Assembly: GCA_050014355.1 (NCBI GenBank)
Contig: JBEKDL010000056.1
Location: 1-20,819 of the forward strand
Direction of reading: 5' to 3'
DNA from: Fen-1077 sp050014355
GTDB taxonomy: Bacteria; Chloroflexota; Dehalococcoidia; Dehalococcoidales; RBG-16-60-22
Length of the DNA: 20,819 bases
In this document: positions 1 through 5,848 of the stretch, piece after piece
Position numbering within the stretch: position 1 is the first letter of the stretch
How the letters are laid out: every line of letters starts with the position of its first letter
Position numbers and translations under genes: made by a program
The notes under the pieces: generated by a model
Told to the model about the DNA's origin: nothing
Database searches by the model: none
What the model saw: only the letters and a program-made list of their open reading frames with translations

Positions 1-2
1 AC

Positions 3-185
3 GGCTCGATTAACGATATCGCCGGCATCTGCGATGCTTCCGGCCGTGTCTTTGGTCTGATGCCTCACCCCGAAGATTTTATACGCTGGACGCAGCATCC
101 CCGCTGGACGAGAGAAACACCGCGGGACTCTGGCGATGGCCTGAAACTATTTCAAAATGCCGTGGCCTGGGCGAAGCGTGTCTAA
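3..185 (+). CDS. purQ: Phosphoribosylformylglycinamidine synthase, glutaminase subunit PurQ (C-terminal end)
   Basis: The gene enters from the left edge, so only its last 60 codons are visible. The peptide contains NDIAGICD, then GRVFGLMPHPE, the C-terminal signature of PurQ class-I glutamine amidotransferases. The His and Glu of MPHPE belong to the Cys-His-Glu triad that releases ammonia from glutamine in the fourth step of purine synthesis. The catalytic Cys lies outside the window. The tail ends with a DG..LFQNAV stretch and a TAA at 183-185. It is convergent with acpP, with only 7 bp between stop codons, so no separate terminator fits. A PurL-fused form cannot be excluded from this fragment, but a stop soon after MPHPE fits either a stand-alone PurQ or the end of a fusion. 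Confidence 0.85.
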   Translation, partial: GSINDIAGICDASGRVFGLMPHPEDFIRWTQHPRWTRETPRDSGDGLKLFQNAVAWAKRV

Positions 186-192
186 GGTTATT

Positions 193-450
193 TTAGCTTT
201 CCCCACCCTGGTCTTTGATGTAGTCGATGGCGTCCTGGATGGTAACTATTTTCTCGGCGGCTTCATCCGGTATTTCGAGCTTGCGCTCGGAAGTGCTGAA
301 CGCCTCTTCCAAGGACATAATCAGTTCTACCAGGTCCAGAGAATCGGCGCCTAAATCCTCAACGAAGCTAGCTGTGGGAACTACGTCCTTCTCTTCGACA
401 CCGAGTTGCTCCACAACTATTGGTTTTATCTTTTCAAAGATAGTTGCCAC
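193..450 (-). CDS. acpP: Acyl carrier protein
   Basis: An 85-residue acidic protein that carries fatty-acyl intermediates on a phosphopantetheine arm. The motif GADSLDLVEL places the modified serine at residue 37, and IPDE plus the VTIQDAIDYI tail are typical of AcpP. The start chosen is GTG at 448-450: an AAGGGGG ribosome site lies about 5 nt upstream, and the resulting N terminus (ATIFEKIK) matches the family. A longer reading from 495 would add 15 residues unlike any ACP and overlap nusB. One oddity is that the loop before IPDE reads EEAFSTSERKLEIPDE, about five residues longer than the E. coli form (EEEFDTEIPDE). It sits 25 bp downstream of nusB and is probably cotranscribed with it. Confidence 0.93.
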   Translation of the reverse strand: MATIFEKIKPIVVEQLGVEEKDVVPTASFVEDLGADSLDLVELIMSLEEAFSTSERKLEIPDEAAEKIVTIQDAIDYIKDQGGES

Positions 451-475
451 GTTTTCCCCCTTCTTGAATAGCCTT

Positions 476-886
476 CTAGCGGCCGGCCAGAGCAATTACC
501 GAACCCAACACCCCGTTGACAAATTTTGGCGAGCTTTCGCTTCCGAAAGTCTTCGCCAGCTCAACAGCTTCGCTAACGGCTACCTTAACTGGTACTTTAT
601 TATCAAATAAAATCTCGAAGATTGCAAGTCTAAGAATGTTGCGGTCAATCATGGCCAGTTGTTCCAGCGGCCAGGCCGGGGCGAACTGCTGAATATTATC
701 ATCGATTTTGTCCCGGTGGCGGACAACGCCGGCCACCAGCTCGCGGACAAAGGCAACATTTTGCTCGGACAGCTTATTCCCGGCGAGAAGGCGCTCCACG
801 ACGGTCTCGGCCGGGCGCGCGGCGGAATCGATTTCATATAACGCCTGCAGAGCTATAGTCCTGGCTTTATGTCTGGCTCTGGCCAT
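476..886 (-). CDS. nusB: Transcription antitermination protein NusB
   Basis: A 136-residue all-helical RNA-binding protein that with NusE (S10) binds boxA in rRNA leaders and supports antitermination. The N terminus RARHKARTIALQALYEID is the classic NusB start. Further family blocks are DRNILRLAIFEIL near residues 89-101, VPVKVAVSEAVELAKTFG, and the terminal KFVNGVLGSV. The ATG at 886 is chosen because the signature begins exactly there; the 65 codons open upstream look non-coding. No strong Shine-Dalgarno sequence precedes it. A promoter with an extended -10 lies about 25-50 bp upstream. It heads a nusB-acpP unit. Confidence 0.95.
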   Translation of the reverse strand: MARARHKARTIALQALYEIDSAARPAETVVERLLAGNKLSEQNVAFVRELVAGVVRHRDKIDDNIQQFAPAWPLEQLAMIDRNILRLAIFEILFDNKVPVKVAVSEAVELAKTFGSESSPKFVNGVLGSVIALAGR

Positions 887-908
887 ATTTATTCTGACTT
901 TCGGGGGA

Positions 909-937
909 ATTATAGCATACTGTAATGCCGTTGAGAA
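909..937 (-). promoter_or_regulatory. Predicted sigma-70-type promoter of nusB-acpP
   Basis: On the minus strand a TATAAT (909-914) is preceded by TGC, making an extended -10. A TTCTCA (932-937) lies 17 bp further upstream and matches TTGACA at four of six bases. The predicted start near 902 would give a leader of about 15 nt before the nusB ATG. This is sequence inference only. Confidence 0.5.
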
Positions 938-999
938 ACGGAGTTCAGCGCTGGAGGTGAGGATATCAATAAGACGTAAAACAGCTGCATTCCGGCTTT

Positions 1000-1242
1000 T
1001 TAAAACGGCCAGCCGATATACTTGATCGCAAAAATCGCGTGGACAATCACAGAGGCCCAGAAAATCCACCAGATGTAGCAATGGAACTTAAAGAATCTCT
1101 GGTACCAGTGGTGTTTCATCAGGCCTTTGCCTATTTTCGAGCCGGGGAGACAACGGCAGGTAAAAAATATCGCCAACCCGGTGACTAGGTTGACGATGCC
1201 AAGGATAAAGAGGATACGGAGGGCTGTCAGGCCGTTTAGCAT
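1000..1242 (-). CDS. Small two-helix membrane protein with histidine-rich second helix, function unknown
   Basis: An 80-residue protein not recognised as a named family. Two hydrophobic stretches are visible, roughly residues 5-29 and 53-76, joined by a short basic loop (PGSKIGKGLMKHHWYQRF). The first helix ends with a CRC motif. The second is aromatic (HCYIWWIFW) and holds His54 and His69, fourteen residues between them, a spacing like that of haem-b ligand pairs in cytochrome b helices; His44 and His45 lie in the loop. AAGGAG sits 7 nt before the ATG, so translation is well supported. It is the last gene of the oxygen-stress operon, 50 bp after sod, which hints at a membrane redox or accessory role. 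The haem idea is speculation. Confidence 0.75.
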   Translation of the reverse strand: MLNGLTALRILFILGIVNLVTGLAIFFTCRCLPGSKIGKGLMKHHWYQRFFKFHCYIWWIFWASVIVHAIFAIKYIGWPF

Positions 1243-1292
1243 AAGGCACTCCTTGTGGTGTATTCACCTGGCTGGCCGCAGGAGATGAAACT

Positions 1293-1871
1293 TTATTTGA
1301 GCCGGTTTTCCGCTGCTTTCCAGTTGATGTTTTTAAAGAACGACGTGATGTAGTCGGCTCGCTTGAGACCATAATCAATCATATATGCGTGCTCGAAGAC
1401 ATCCATGATAAGTATGGGATGGCAGCCGGCGAGGTGGCCGACCTCATGCTCGTTAATCCACTGGTTGAACAGGCCGCCGGTCATATTGTCCTGATAAAGT
1501 ACCGCCCAGCCGATGCCGCGCATTGCCCCGGTCGCCCGAAAGTCCTGCTCCCAGGCCTCATAGCTGCCGTAAGCTTCCGCGAGTTTTTTCGCTAGGGCGC
1601 CCGACCTGTTCATCGGAGCTTTGCTCCCCAGGTTCTCGAAGTAATACTCGTGCAGGCGCATGCCGTTGAACTCAAAGCCGAAACGCCGTTTCAGTTCAGC
1701 ATATTCCGGGGTCGCCGTTTTGCCGTCTTTCAGCATCGCCGCCAGCAGGTCGGTTAGTTTGTTGGTGTTGGTCACATACCCTTGGTAAAGTGTGAAGTGA
1801 TTGGTGAGCAGTGTCTGGCTGAAGCCCTCCATCCCGATGAGTTTAGTATAGTCATTAGCTGTGTAAACCAT
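1293..1871 (-). CDS. Iron/manganese superoxide dismutase
   Basis: A 192-residue Fe/Mn-family SOD that converts superoxide to H2O2 and O2. All four metal ligands can be placed: His25 (TNHFTLYQGYV), His74 (MRLHEYYFENL), Asp157 and His161 (MDVFEHAYMIDYG). The usual DxWEHAY motif here has Phe for Trp, and the usual LPYAYDALEP N terminus is replaced by VYTANDYTKLIGMEGFS, so this is a divergent branch. Metal preference cannot be told from the sequence. The start is ATG 1871 because GGAGG lies 6 nt upstream; a start six codons earlier would include that ribosome site. No signal peptide, so cytoplasmic. It sits 33 bp after the 81-aa gene and in the same operon as the flavodiiron protein. Confidence 0.93.
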   Translation of the reverse strand: MVYTANDYTKLIGMEGFSQTLLTNHFTLYQGYVTNTNKLTDLLAAMLKDGKTATPEYAELKRRFGFEFNGMRLHEYYFENLGSKAPMNRSGALAKKLAEAYGSYEAWEQDFRATGAMRGIGWAVLYQDNMTGGLFNQWINEHEVGHLAGCHPILIMDVFEHAYMIDYGLKRADYITSFFKNINWKAAENRLK

Positions 1872-1904
1872 GATTTCCTCCTTGTACAATAGTTGGTCTG
1901 ATAC

Positions 1905-2150
1905 TTATTTGATTTTGCCGATGAAATCTTTCACCTGGATTTCCCACTCGCGCGTCTCGAATGAGACGGTTGAGCCCTTGTCTTTAGCGGCGGCAGTTAT
2001 TCCCACGCCGCCGCCACCGCCCTCGAATTCTACACAGCAGGCGGCTTGCTCCTTAACTTTCAGGCCGTAACCCTGGGGGCCGAAGAATTTCACAGCGCGC
2101 TCGATGACTTCTTCGGGTTTTAGTTTGCTCTTGGCTTCGATACTTAGCAT
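1905..2150 (-). CDS. Conserved-looking 81-aa protein of unknown function in the SOD operon
   Basis: I do not recognise this family. The protein is soluble and charged at both ends. The first third is predicted helical (PEEVIERAVKFF). A middle strand region carries two adjacent cysteines (QAACCVEFE) followed by a five-glycine run and VGITA. The tail (STVSFETREWEIQVKDFIGKI) looks like a strand then a helix. AAGGAG lies just upstream of the ATG. It is placed 23 bp after the flavodiiron gene and 33 bp before sod. The position suggests a role in the same oxidative response, and the Cys pair could bind metal or act in thiol chemistry. Both suggestions are inference. Confidence 0.75.
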   Translation of the reverse strand: MLSIEAKSKLKPEEVIERAVKFFGPQGYGLKVKEQAACCVEFEGGGGGVGITAAAKDKGSTVSFETREWEIQVKDFIGKIK

Positions 2151-2173
2151 ATTTCTCCTTTCTCAAGTAAATT

Positions 2174-3358
2174 TCATTTCAGGCCGGCGTCTTTATGTTT
2201 CCGGGCGATAGTATCCGCCAGGTTATCCAGCGCCTTAAAATCGGCTTCTTTCGGGAACCCCTTGCAGATTACGGGCGGGATTATCTCTACTTTCAGGTTG
2301 GGAATCATCGCGGCGATTTGCTCCACCGCTTTACCGCCCCACCCGTAAGAACCGATGATAGAAGCGAACTTGAGCCTGGGCCTCAAGGCATTGGCTAAGA
2401 AGGCCGCATACGCCACATTGGGGTGGGGGCCGGCCAGGACGGTGGGCGTGCCGATGACGATGGTCGCGGCGTCGACCAGAGCCATGGCCAGCTTGCCGAT
2501 ATCGGCCGCCGTCAGGTCGAACTGCTTTACTGTCACGCCCTTGACGGCCAGCGCGGAGACCAGGTAGCTGACCATCTTGGCGGTAATTCCATGCATGGAA
2601 ATATACGGCAGCACCACGATGTTGCCCGGCTCATCGTAAACCCAGCTGCGATAAGCCTTGATGATGAAATCCGGCCTGTTATGCATCGGCCCGTGGCTGG
2701 GCGCGATAACATCTATTTTATAGTCCTTGATTTTTTCAAGGTTGCTCTGGATATTGGTGCGGAAGGGCATCATGATTTCGGCAAAGTACCGCTTGGCCGC
2801 CTCGTGGGCCCGCCCTTCATCGGTAACGTACATGTCCGTGGTGGCCAGGTGCGAGCCGAACAAATCGCACGGGAAAAGGATTTTATCCTCCTGGAGGTAG
2901 GTCAACATCGTTTCCGGCCAGTGCACCCAGGGGGCATGGATGAATTCCAGTGTGCGGTCGCCCAGCGATACCTTTTCTTTATCTTCCACAATTTTGAATC
3001 TATCGTCCGCGACCATAAAGCGGTCGATGAGCATCGGCTTGCACTTGGCCGTGCATAAAGCCTTAGCTTCCGGGTACTTGGCCAGCACCTGCGTGATGCT
3101 GCCGGAATGGTCCGGCTCGGCGTGGTTAAAGACGACGTAATCAAGACGCTTGACGTTCAGCTGGTCCAGGTTATCAAGCAGGACGTCCTTCATAGGCGGG
3201 TTGACGGTATCGATGAGGGCGGTCTTGCCGCTTCCCCTGATTAAATACGAGTTGTAGCTCGTGCCATCGGGGAGGGGAATAAGGGAATCGAACAAACGCC
3301 TGTCCCAGTCAATAGCGCCGACGCAATAGATATCTCTCTTCAGCTCTCTCGGTTTCAT
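2174..3358 (-). CDS. Flavodiiron protein (A-type, O2/NO reductase)
   Basis: A 394-residue two-domain flavodiiron protein that reduces O2 to water or NO to N2O in the cytoplasm. The N-terminal metallo-beta-lactamase-like domain (about residues 1-245) holds the complete diiron set: His79-x-Glu81-x-Asp83-His84, His146 (VHWPET), Asp165 (CDLFGSH) and His222 (PSHGP). The flavodoxin-like domain (about 250-390) begins with NIVVLPYISMHGITAKMV, the FMN phosphate loop, and contains GSYGWGGKAV. No rubredoxin or flavin-reductase extension is present, so electrons must come from a separate donor. GGAGGG precedes the ATG. First gene of an operon with the 81-aa protein, SOD and the two-helix protein, behind a palindrome-bearing promoter. 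Whether O2 or NO is the physiological substrate cannot be decided here. Confidence 0.95.
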   Translation of the reverse strand: MKPRELKRDIYCVGAIDWDRRLFDSLIPLPDGTSYNSYLIRGSGKTALIDTVNPPMKDVLLDNLDQLNVKRLDYVVFNHAEPDHSGSITQVLAKYPEAKALCTAKCKPMLIDRFMVADDRFKIVEDKEKVSLGDRTLEFIHAPWVHWPETMLTYLQEDKILFPCDLFGSHLATTDMYVTDEGRAHEAAKRYFAEIMMPFRTNIQSNLEKIKDYKIDVIAPSHGPMHNRPDFIIKAYRSWVYDEPGNIVVLPYISMHGITAKMVSYLVSALAVKGVTVKQFDLTAADIGKLAMALVDAATIVIGTPTVLAGPHPNVAYAAFLANALRPRLKFASIIGSYGWGGKAVEQIAAMIPNLKVEIIPPVICKGFPKEADFKALDNLADTIARKHKDAGLK

Positions 3359-3381
3359 TTTCCCTCCAGACTTTTTAGAAT

Positions 3382-3387
3382 ATTATA
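3382..3387 (-). promoter_or_regulatory. -10 element of the flavodiiron/SOD operon promoter
   Basis: The minus strand reads TATAAT here, about 24 bp before the ATG. This predicts transcription starting near 3374 with a short leader containing the GGAGGG ribosome site. No good -35 hexamer is seen 16-18 bp upstream. That position is filled by the 24-bp palindrome, which suggests activator-dependent or repressor-occluded initiation. Confidence 0.45.
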
Positions 3388-3394
3388 CACAAAC

Positions 3395-3418
3395 TGGTCA
3401 CTACTATCATAGTGACCA
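3395..3418. promoter_or_regulatory. Perfect 9-6-9 inverted repeat, probable operator
   Basis: TGGTCACTA (3395-3403) and TAGTGACCA (3410-3418) are exact reverse complements separated by 6 bp. The site begins 7 bp upstream of the TATAAT of the flavodiiron operon, so it covers roughly -21 to -44. A dimeric regulator bound here would block polymerase or replace a missing -35 contact. The regulator gene is not in the window. Confidence 0.6.
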
Positions 3419-3505
3419 CGAGATAACGAAGTTATAAAATGTAAAGTAAAAAAGTTACAAAATTATGTCATTACGTTAAAATCTTGATTTTACGTATAAT
3501 TGAAG

Positions 3506-3536
3506 AGGGCGGGATTTTAAGATATGGCTACGCCCT
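3506..3536 (-). terminator. Weak hairpin downstream of the GlcF-like gene
   Basis: AGGGCG (3506-3511) and CGCCCT (3531-3536) can pair across a 19-nt loop. It lies about 25 bp past the stop of the minus-strand GlcF-like gene. In that direction it is followed by a pyrimidine-rich stretch rather than a clear U-run; the TTTT run lies on the opposite side. It could be a poor or bidirectional terminator between two operons. Confidence 0.3.
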
Positions 3537-3559
3537 TTTCTGTTTAACGGTTCTATCGC

Positions 3560-4843
3560 TCAACCGAAGAGCTCCATGATGTGCCTGACCTGCACCGGCA
3601 GGCCGCGGCGCGCCAGGCTATCGAGGAGCTGGATTTGGCAGCCGGGGCAATCGGTCACGACGATGTCCGCGCCGGTAGCTGCGATGTCCGCTACTTTTTT
3701 CGCGGCGATTTGCTGTGAAAGCTCGTAAAAGTAAATGCTGAAAGTACCCGCCATGCCGCAGCAGGTATCGGGGTGGGCCATTTCCACGAATTTTATATCG
3801 GGTAGGGATTTCAATATCTGTCTCGGCTGTTCCTTGACGCCCAGGTACCGGCCCAAGTGGCACGGCTCGTGCCAGGTCACGGTCTTGCCTTTGAACTCCG
3901 GGGCAACGCGGTAGGCGGAGGGGGGCAGCTTGACGACATCTACCAGGAACTCGGTGATGTCTTTAATCTTTGCGGCGAACGCTTGATAATCGCGCTTTCT
4001 TTCGTCCGTGTCCGCCAGGAATTTGACATAGTCCTTCATCGCGGAGGCGCAGGTGGCGCAGTCGGTAATCACGTAATCGAGGTCTTGAAACGCCCGCACG
4101 TTGGCATCGGCCATCTTGCGCCCGGTTTTAAAATCGCCCGCGCCGAGGAACACCGGCGCGCCGCAGCAGCCCTGGCCCCGCGGCATAGTGACCTCGATGC
4201 CGTTGTTATTCAAAAAACGTATTATCTTCTGTCCAAGCTCTGGAAAGACGAAATCGGTCATGCAGCCGGTAAAATAGCCGACGCTGTATTTCACCGCCAC
4301 GCCGGCAGGAGGGCGGTTTACCTCCGGCATTGATTGGCGCAGGAACTTCGGCGCTATCTGCGGGATGTGCCGGCCCCGGCCGAGGGCGGTGAGGAAAAAG
4401 GAGAGGTGCCGCAGCGTTCCCTGTGTCCGGGGCATAAAAATACCCTGGAACCAGGAAGCGAAACGTAGCGTGTAGCCGAATAGCCGCCGCCGCGGGAGTA
4501 ACCAGCGGTAGGCCAGTCTGGAAGGGAAGGACAGTCCCCTTTCCCCCAGCTTATCCGCCCGGGCGGCGGTGATGACCGCGGGCACATTAGTCCCGGCGGG
4601 GCAGTTCTGCGCGCAGGCCATGCAAAGAGTGCATTTGTTGAGCTGCCGGACCATTTCATCCGTGACGGTAAGCTCACCGTCAAGCATGGCCCGGATGAGC
4701 ATCAGCTTCCCGCGCGCCACGGACGACTCCACTTTTTCCTCGCCGTAAACCGGACAGGCGGACATGCAGAAGCCGCACTTGGTGCATTTTTCAAGGTCGG
4801 CTTTAAAGCGGTCAATCTGGGGGAAATCAGGCTTAACTGTCAT
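3560..4843 (-). CDS. GlcF/HdrD-type iron-sulfur electron-transfer protein with two CCG domains
   Basis: A 427-residue protein of the glycolate-oxidase iron-sulfur subunit (GlcF) / heterodisulfide-reductase D group. Two ferredoxin-type [4Fe-4S] motifs are near the N terminus: Cys20-23-26-30 and Cys71-74-77-81. Two CCG domains follow, with GQGCCGAP plus TDCATC in the first and PDTCCGMAG plus TDCPGC in the second. Such proteins pass electrons between an FAD 2-hydroxyacid dehydrogenase (GlcD-like) and another carrier, or form part of Hdr-like complexes. No flavoprotein partner is in the window, so the substrate is unknown. No Shine-Dalgarno sequence stands at a normal distance (TTAGG touches the ATG), and a TATAAT at 4848-4853 is so close that a leaderless transcript is possible. 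Confidence 0.85.
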   Translation of the reverse strand: MTVKPDFPQIDRFKADLEKCTKCGFCMSACPVYGEEKVESSVARGKLMLIRAMLDGELTVTDEMVRQLNKCTLCMACAQNCPAGTNVPAVITAARADKLGERGLSFPSRLAYRWLLPRRRLFGYTLRFASWFQGIFMPRTQGTLRHLSFFLTALGRGRHIPQIAPKFLRQSMPEVNRPPAGVAVKYSVGYFTGCMTDFVFPELGQKIIRFLNNNGIEVTMPRGQGCCGAPVFLGAGDFKTGRKMADANVRAFQDLDYVITDCATCASAMKDYVKFLADTDERKRDYQAFAAKIKDITEFLVDVVKLPPSAYRVAPEFKGKTVTWHEPCHLGRYLGVKEQPRQILKSLPDIKFVEMAHPDTCCGMAGTFSIYFYELSQQIAAKKVADIAATGADIVVTDCPGCQIQLLDSLARRGLPVQVRHIMELFG

Positions 4844-4945
4844 CCTAATTATATTTAACCACAGCTAGCGGAGAAAATACAGGCAGGCATGCCTGAAAAA
4901 GAAACCAAGCTTTAGATGTAAAGAGGGCCTGAAGAACGGTCGGAC

Positions 4946-5305
4946 CTAGTGGTCCCAGTGGAGATTGCGGCCCCCCATGAAATGCATATGGAGGTGCGGC
5001 ACTATCTGCCCGGCGTCCGGGCCGCTGTTGATGGTGAGCCGGTAGCCGTTTTCCGCGATGCCATGTTCCCGGGCCAGTTTATTAGCCGCTTTCACCATCT
5101 TCCCGATGAGAGGCGTCTCCGTGTCGGTCATAGCGGCCAGGGAAGGTATGTGTTTACGGGTTACGATGAGCAGGTGCACCGGCGTGATGGGGTTAATATC
5201 CGGGAAGACGAGAACATCCTCGTCCTCGTAAACGATTTTGGACGGAATCTCACCGCGGATAATCCGGCAAAAAATACAGTCAGTTTGGTTTTTAGCGGGG
5301 CTCAT
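4946..5305 (-). CDS. HIT-family (HINT-like) nucleotide-binding protein
   Basis: A 119-residue histidine-triad protein. The C-terminal HLHMHFMGG places the triad at His104, His106 and His108. The N-terminal CIFCRIIRGEIPSKIVYEDE is the typical HINT opening, with Cys10 and Cys13 of the zinc-binding subtype. Family members hydrolyse adenosine phosphoramidates and aminoacyl-AMP; the in vivo role is usually unclear. GGGAGG lies 7 nt before the ATG. The gene stands alone between the PPOX gene (59 bp upstream, with a hairpin repeat between) and the GlcF-like gene (102 bp downstream). Length is normal. Confidence 0.92.
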   Translation of the reverse strand: MSPAKNQTDCIFCRIIRGEIPSKIVYEDEDVLVFPDINPITPVHLLIVTRKHIPSLAAMTDTETPLIGKMVKAANKLAREHGIAENGYRLTINSGPDAGQIVPHLHMHFMGGRNLHWDH

Positions 5306-5322
5306 CTATTCGCCTCCCTTTA

Positions 5323-5350
5323 CCCCCTCTGCCTTGGGCAGGAGAGGGGG
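5323..5350. repeat. CCCCCTCT/AGAGGGGG palindromic repeat
   Basis: CCCCCTCT (5323-5330) pairs exactly with AGAGGGGG (5343-5350), and the inner GCC/GGC can extend the stem. It lies between the PPOX and HIT genes, just upstream of the HIT ribosome site. It resembles the CCCTTT/AAAGGG hairpins at 8.8-9.0 kb, so it looks like a dispersed REP-like element rather than a gene-specific terminator. Confidence 0.55.
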
Positions 5351-5364
5351 CGAGGGTATATATA

Positions 5365-5784
5365 TTATAAATCAATCCAGGTCTTGGGAGCGCCCGGCTG
5401 GGAACCTTGGCTCATGTCCAGGACGGTGGCCTTGGCGTTCTTAAGAGTGAACGGCTTGAGGTAGTCCCAACCGTTCTTCTCTATCTGTGGTTTAAGAAAG
5501 GGGCGATTTTCCACGAGTTCCTTTTTCAGAGCCATGTCTTCCAACCACTTTACCGTACCGACGACCCTTATCATTATTCTATTAGCTAAGTAGCAGACCT
5601 CGATGTCAGGGTACTTGGCCATTTGTTTATATACGTCTTTGACGCTCTGGGTATAATAAATGATGCCGTTTTCATCCGCGCGGAAAATCCCGAAGGCGCG
5701 GACGTGGGGTTTTTTGCCGTCCGTGGTGGCCAGAAAGCCGGTGGGATTGGCGGTGATAAAGGCCAGGATTTCCTTTTTATCCAT
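5365..5784 (-). CDS. Pyridoxamine 5'-phosphate oxidase-family FMN protein
   Basis: A 139-residue protein with the PPOX-like split-barrel opening: KKEILAFITANPTGFLATTDGKKPHVRAF, where a strand ending in T.DG.KPHVR is the flavin-binding signature. Then YYTQSVKDVYKQMAKYPDIEVCY, common in small clostridial-type PPOX proteins. Members bind FMN, F420 or haem and reduce varied substrates; the true pyridoxine-phosphate oxidase is longer, so no vitamin B6 role is claimed. AAGGAG lies 7 nt before the ATG. A good promoter sits immediately upstream, so it is probably transcribed separately from the isocitrate dehydrogenase gene, whose stop is 60 bp away. Confidence 0.82.
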   Translation of the reverse strand: MDKKEILAFITANPTGFLATTDGKKPHVRAFGIFRADENGIIYYTQSVKDVYKQMAKYPDIEVCYLANRIMIRVVGTVKWLEDMALKKELVENRPFLKPQIEKNGWDYLKPFTLKNAKATVLDMSQGSQPGAPKTWIDL

Positions 5785-5819
5785 TGAGTAACTCCTTAAA
5801 AGAAAAAATTTTCAGGGAA

Positions 5820-5848
5820 ATTCTATCATATGTGTGGTTTGATATCAA
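5820..5848 (-). promoter_or_regulatory. Predicted promoter of the PPOX-family gene
   Basis: Minus strand: TTGATA (5843-5848), 17 bp, TAGAAT (5820-5825). Both hexamers match consensus at five of six bases. The -35 overlaps the stop codon of the isocitrate dehydrogenase gene. Start expected near 5813, giving a leader of about 28 nt. Confidence 0.6.

Noticed and set aside
451..495. N-terminal extension of acpP by 15 residues
   Set aside because: It includes the ribosome site of the GTG start, overlaps nusB and has no resemblance to acyl carrier proteins.
227..610. Plus-strand open frame opposite acpP and nusB
   Set aside because: It is the antisense shadow of two clear genes, with low-complexity Ser-rich translation and no ribosome site.
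3857..4333. 158-codon plus-strand frame
   Set aside because: It lies wholly antisense to the GlcF-like gene, and G+C-rich genes commonly give such frames; no family signal.
4884..4895. CAGGCATGCCTG palindrome as an operator
   Set aside because: Perfect but only 12 bp with no spacer, and poorly placed relative to the likely promoter; chance occurrence is plausible.
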